Shown: piece after piece, positions 6,555 to 7,486 of the stretch
How the letters are laid out: each line of letters starts with the position of its first letter
How positions within the stretch are numbered: the stretch's first letter is position 1
Assembly: GCA_003488965.1 (NCBI GenBank)
Contig: DNJW01000250.1
Location: 1 to 7,486 of the forward strand
Source: Lachnospiraceae bacterium
Lineage (GTDB): Bacteria; Bacillota; Clostridia; Lachnospirales; Lachnospiraceae
Direction: 5' to 3'
DNA: 7,486 bases
Program-made: the position numbers and the translations under genes
Notes under the pieces: generated by a model
Databases searched by the model: none
The model's input: only the letters and a program-made list of their open reading frames with translations
What the model was told of the DNA's origin: nothing

Positions 6555-6812
6555 ATGGAGAAAATGATTGACAGTATGATTACTCTGCTGGAAAAAGTTA
6601 GAAATACATGGCAGAGCATTACAGTGCAGGAAAGAAGATCCAGAGGACGGAGAGTTAGCTGGGACCGGCTCAAGTGGCGTTTAGCCGGAGCGGGACTGAT
6701 TGTGCTTACCATGCCGGTTGTAAAGGTTCTGGAAGGAGATGCCACCATTGCGCTGCTTACAGTGCCTTTGGGAACCTATATGATACTCGGCAAGACAATC
6801 GGAGAGCAGTAG
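6555..6812 (+). CDS. Small predicted membrane protein of unknown function
   Basis: This 85-residue protein does not match a family I recognise. Residues 1-43 are polar and amphipathic, with a strongly basic patch (RRSRGRR at about 27-33, then WDRLKWR). Two hydrophobic segments follow at roughly 44-60 and 63-82, separated by a short acidic turn (EGD), predicting a helical hairpin with both ends in the cytoplasm. There is no Cys and no signal-peptide or AgrD-like motif. The start at 6555 is chosen because GGAG lies at 6545-6548, six bases upstream. A TTG at 6519 would add 12 charged residues but has no ribosome binding site. It lies 191 bases after the second kinase, has its own promoter-like boxes, and its stop is followed after 21 bases by the first palindromic element. 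It could be an output of the neighbouring signalling system, but that is inference. Confidence 0.6.
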   Translation: MEKMIDSMITLLEKVRNTWQSITVQERRSRGRRVSWDRLKWRLAGAGLIVLTMPVVKVLEGDATIALLTVPLGTYMILGKTIGEQ

Positions 6813-6833
6813 TGTGTATCTGCCGGCATTACA

Positions 6834-6970
6834 GCCCAGCCGAAAATAGATTCCTCCGTCGCCCCGCTTTCGCTCCATAAAAAACGTAGCGGACACTAGG
6901 CTCGTGAAAAACCTCGCCAAGTGCCGACGTTTTTTGAGGGGCTCCTTGAGGAATCTATTTTCGGCTGGGC
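6834..6970 (+). repeat. 137-bp palindromic element, copy A
   Basis: The two 23-base ends (6834-6856 and 6948-6970) are perfect inverted repeats beginning GCCCAGCC and ending GATTCCTC. Inside, AAAAAACGT pairs with ACGTTTTTT, and further in CACTAGGC pairs with GCCAAGTG except for one mismatch, around a loop of about 14 bases. The whole element can therefore fold as one long imperfect hairpin. It begins 21 bases after the stop of the small membrane protein gene and could end or stabilise that transcript. The flanks TTACA (left) and TTACT (right) resemble an imperfect target duplication. It contains no credible reading frame. It may be a MITE-like mobile element or a structured RNA. Confidence 0.9.
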
Positions 6971-7045
6971 TTACTGAACCGGCATGAGATAGATAATAAA
7001 AGGTGCCGCTTAGTTTTGGCATTAGATAATTTAGCGCAGCCAGTG

Positions 7046-7087
7046 TGCATATTTTTTAAGGAGCCTCTCAAAAAACGCCTTGCATAT
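7046..7087. repeat. Third, partial copy of the palindromic element inside a 7-base direct repeat
   Basis: 7058-7079 matches an internal part of the 137-bp elements: 20 of 22 bases against copy A read on the minus strand and 19 of 22 against copy B. The fragment is bracketed by the direct repeat TGCATAT at 7046-7052 and 7081-7087. This looks like an excision remnant or a truncated insertion. The whole is enclosed by TTGGCAT (7016-7022) and ATGCCAA (7118-7124). Confidence 0.5.
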
Positions 7088-7131
7088 GAAGGATTATCCT
7101 ACGAATAAAGTCTAGTTATGCCAATATTGTA

Positions 7132-7268
7132 GCCTGGCTGGAAGCAGATTCCTCAAGGAGCCCCTTAAAAAGCGCCGGCACTTGGCGAGGTTTCTCACGA
7201 GCCTAGTGCCCGCTGCGCTTTTTGTGGAGCGGGAGCGGGGCGACGGAGGAATCTGCTTTCAGCCAGGC
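7132..7268 (-). repeat. 137-bp palindromic element, copy B (opposite orientation to copy A)
   Basis: Reverse-complemented, this stretch aligns without gaps to copy A: I count 116 of 137 bases identical. Its 23-base ends (7132-7154 and 7246-7268) pair with one G-T exception. All 21 differences from copy A are transitions. At least seven pairs of them are compensatory within stems: five in the outer stem and two in the inner stem, where ACGT becomes GCGC on both arms. The apical part, from CACTAGGCTCGTGA to CCTCGCCAAGTG, has only one change. The two copies lie 161 bases apart, facing each other. Confidence 0.9.
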
Positions 7269-7486
7269 GGACTTATTATACATAACAGCCCCACCCTTCA
7301 TCCCAAAAAAAGACAAATATTCACATCCCTATCCATATCCCCCCCAATCCCCAAGAGATATAATAAGTATACAGAACTAGTACGAAGTACATTGCATATA
7401 GGCAATTGCGAAACTGTCATTTTCCAATTACGAATTGTGCAGCTTATATATTCCATAAGCAGACCCTTGATTACCGTCGGTACTTA
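7269..7486. other. Non-coding tail with promoter-like and repeat motifs
   Basis: I see no credible gene here. A C-rich, T-poor stretch (about 7288-7353) is followed by TATAAT at 7359-7364, which has no good -35 box. CAATTGCGAA (7403-7412) and CAATTACGAA (7425-7434) form direct repeats with a 22-base period. GCTTAT (7442-7447) and ATAAGC (7455-7460) can form a small hairpin. The stretch reads like the control region of a gene beyond the window. Confidence 0.35.

Noticed and set aside
6681..7022. Minus-strand frame of 113 codons
   Set aside because: It runs antisense to the small membrane protein and straight through palindromic element A, has no ribosome binding site, and its composition is not protein-like.
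6834..7268. CRISPR array, retron RNA or integron attC interpretation of the palindromic elements
   Set aside because: There are two opposed copies rather than regularly spaced direct repeats; no reverse transcriptase, cas or integrase gene is present, and no msr/msd or attC core motifs are recognisable.

Overview
The window looks like chromosomal DNA from a low-to-moderate GC Firmicute of the class Clostridia, most likely a gut Lachnospiraceae-type organism. The reasons are the GGAGG-type ribosome binding sites, all genes on the + strand, a uraA-type permease, a cytosolic M19 dipeptidase, and an AgrC-like GHKL kinase / LytTR regulator cluster. This is judged from protein style, not from any database match.

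Layout: (1) 163-1533, a uracil permease (NCS2 family) behind a promoter-like region. (2) 1534-1708, a short gap with two hairpins; the second ends in a T tract and sits directly against the ribosome binding site of the next gene. (3) 1709-2749, an M19 (renal/membrane dipeptidase family) zinc peptidase with all expected metal ligands. (4) 2750-2965, a regulatory gap with five copies of CAGTTTGC and promoter-like boxes. (5) 2966-6363, a three-gene signalling operon: a GHKL sensor kinase, a LytTR response regulator and a second, paralogous GHKL kinase. The first kinase has Tyr where the phospho-acceptor His should be (RYD instead of RHD); the second is canonical. (6) 6444-6812, an extended -10 promoter and a small predicted two-helix membrane protein of unknown function. 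(7) 6813-7486, a non-coding region dominated by two 137-bp palindromic elements (6834-6970 and 7132-7268) in opposite orientation. They differ by about 21 bases, all transitions, and many of the differences are compensatory within stems. A short third fragment lies between them, and an AT-rich, promoter-like tail follows.

How it fits together: the two kinases probably sense an extracellular (perhaps peptide) signal at the membrane and control the LytTR regulator between them. That regulator may bind the CAGTTTGC repeats upstream of its own operon. The first kinase looks like a pseudokinase, a phosphatase or a heterodimer partner. No AgrB/AgrD-type signal genes are visible. The permease and dipeptidase are nutrient-acquisition genes with no evident functional tie to the signalling operon. 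The most unusual structures are the mismatched kinase pair, the LytTR-like repeat cluster and the covarying palindromic elements.
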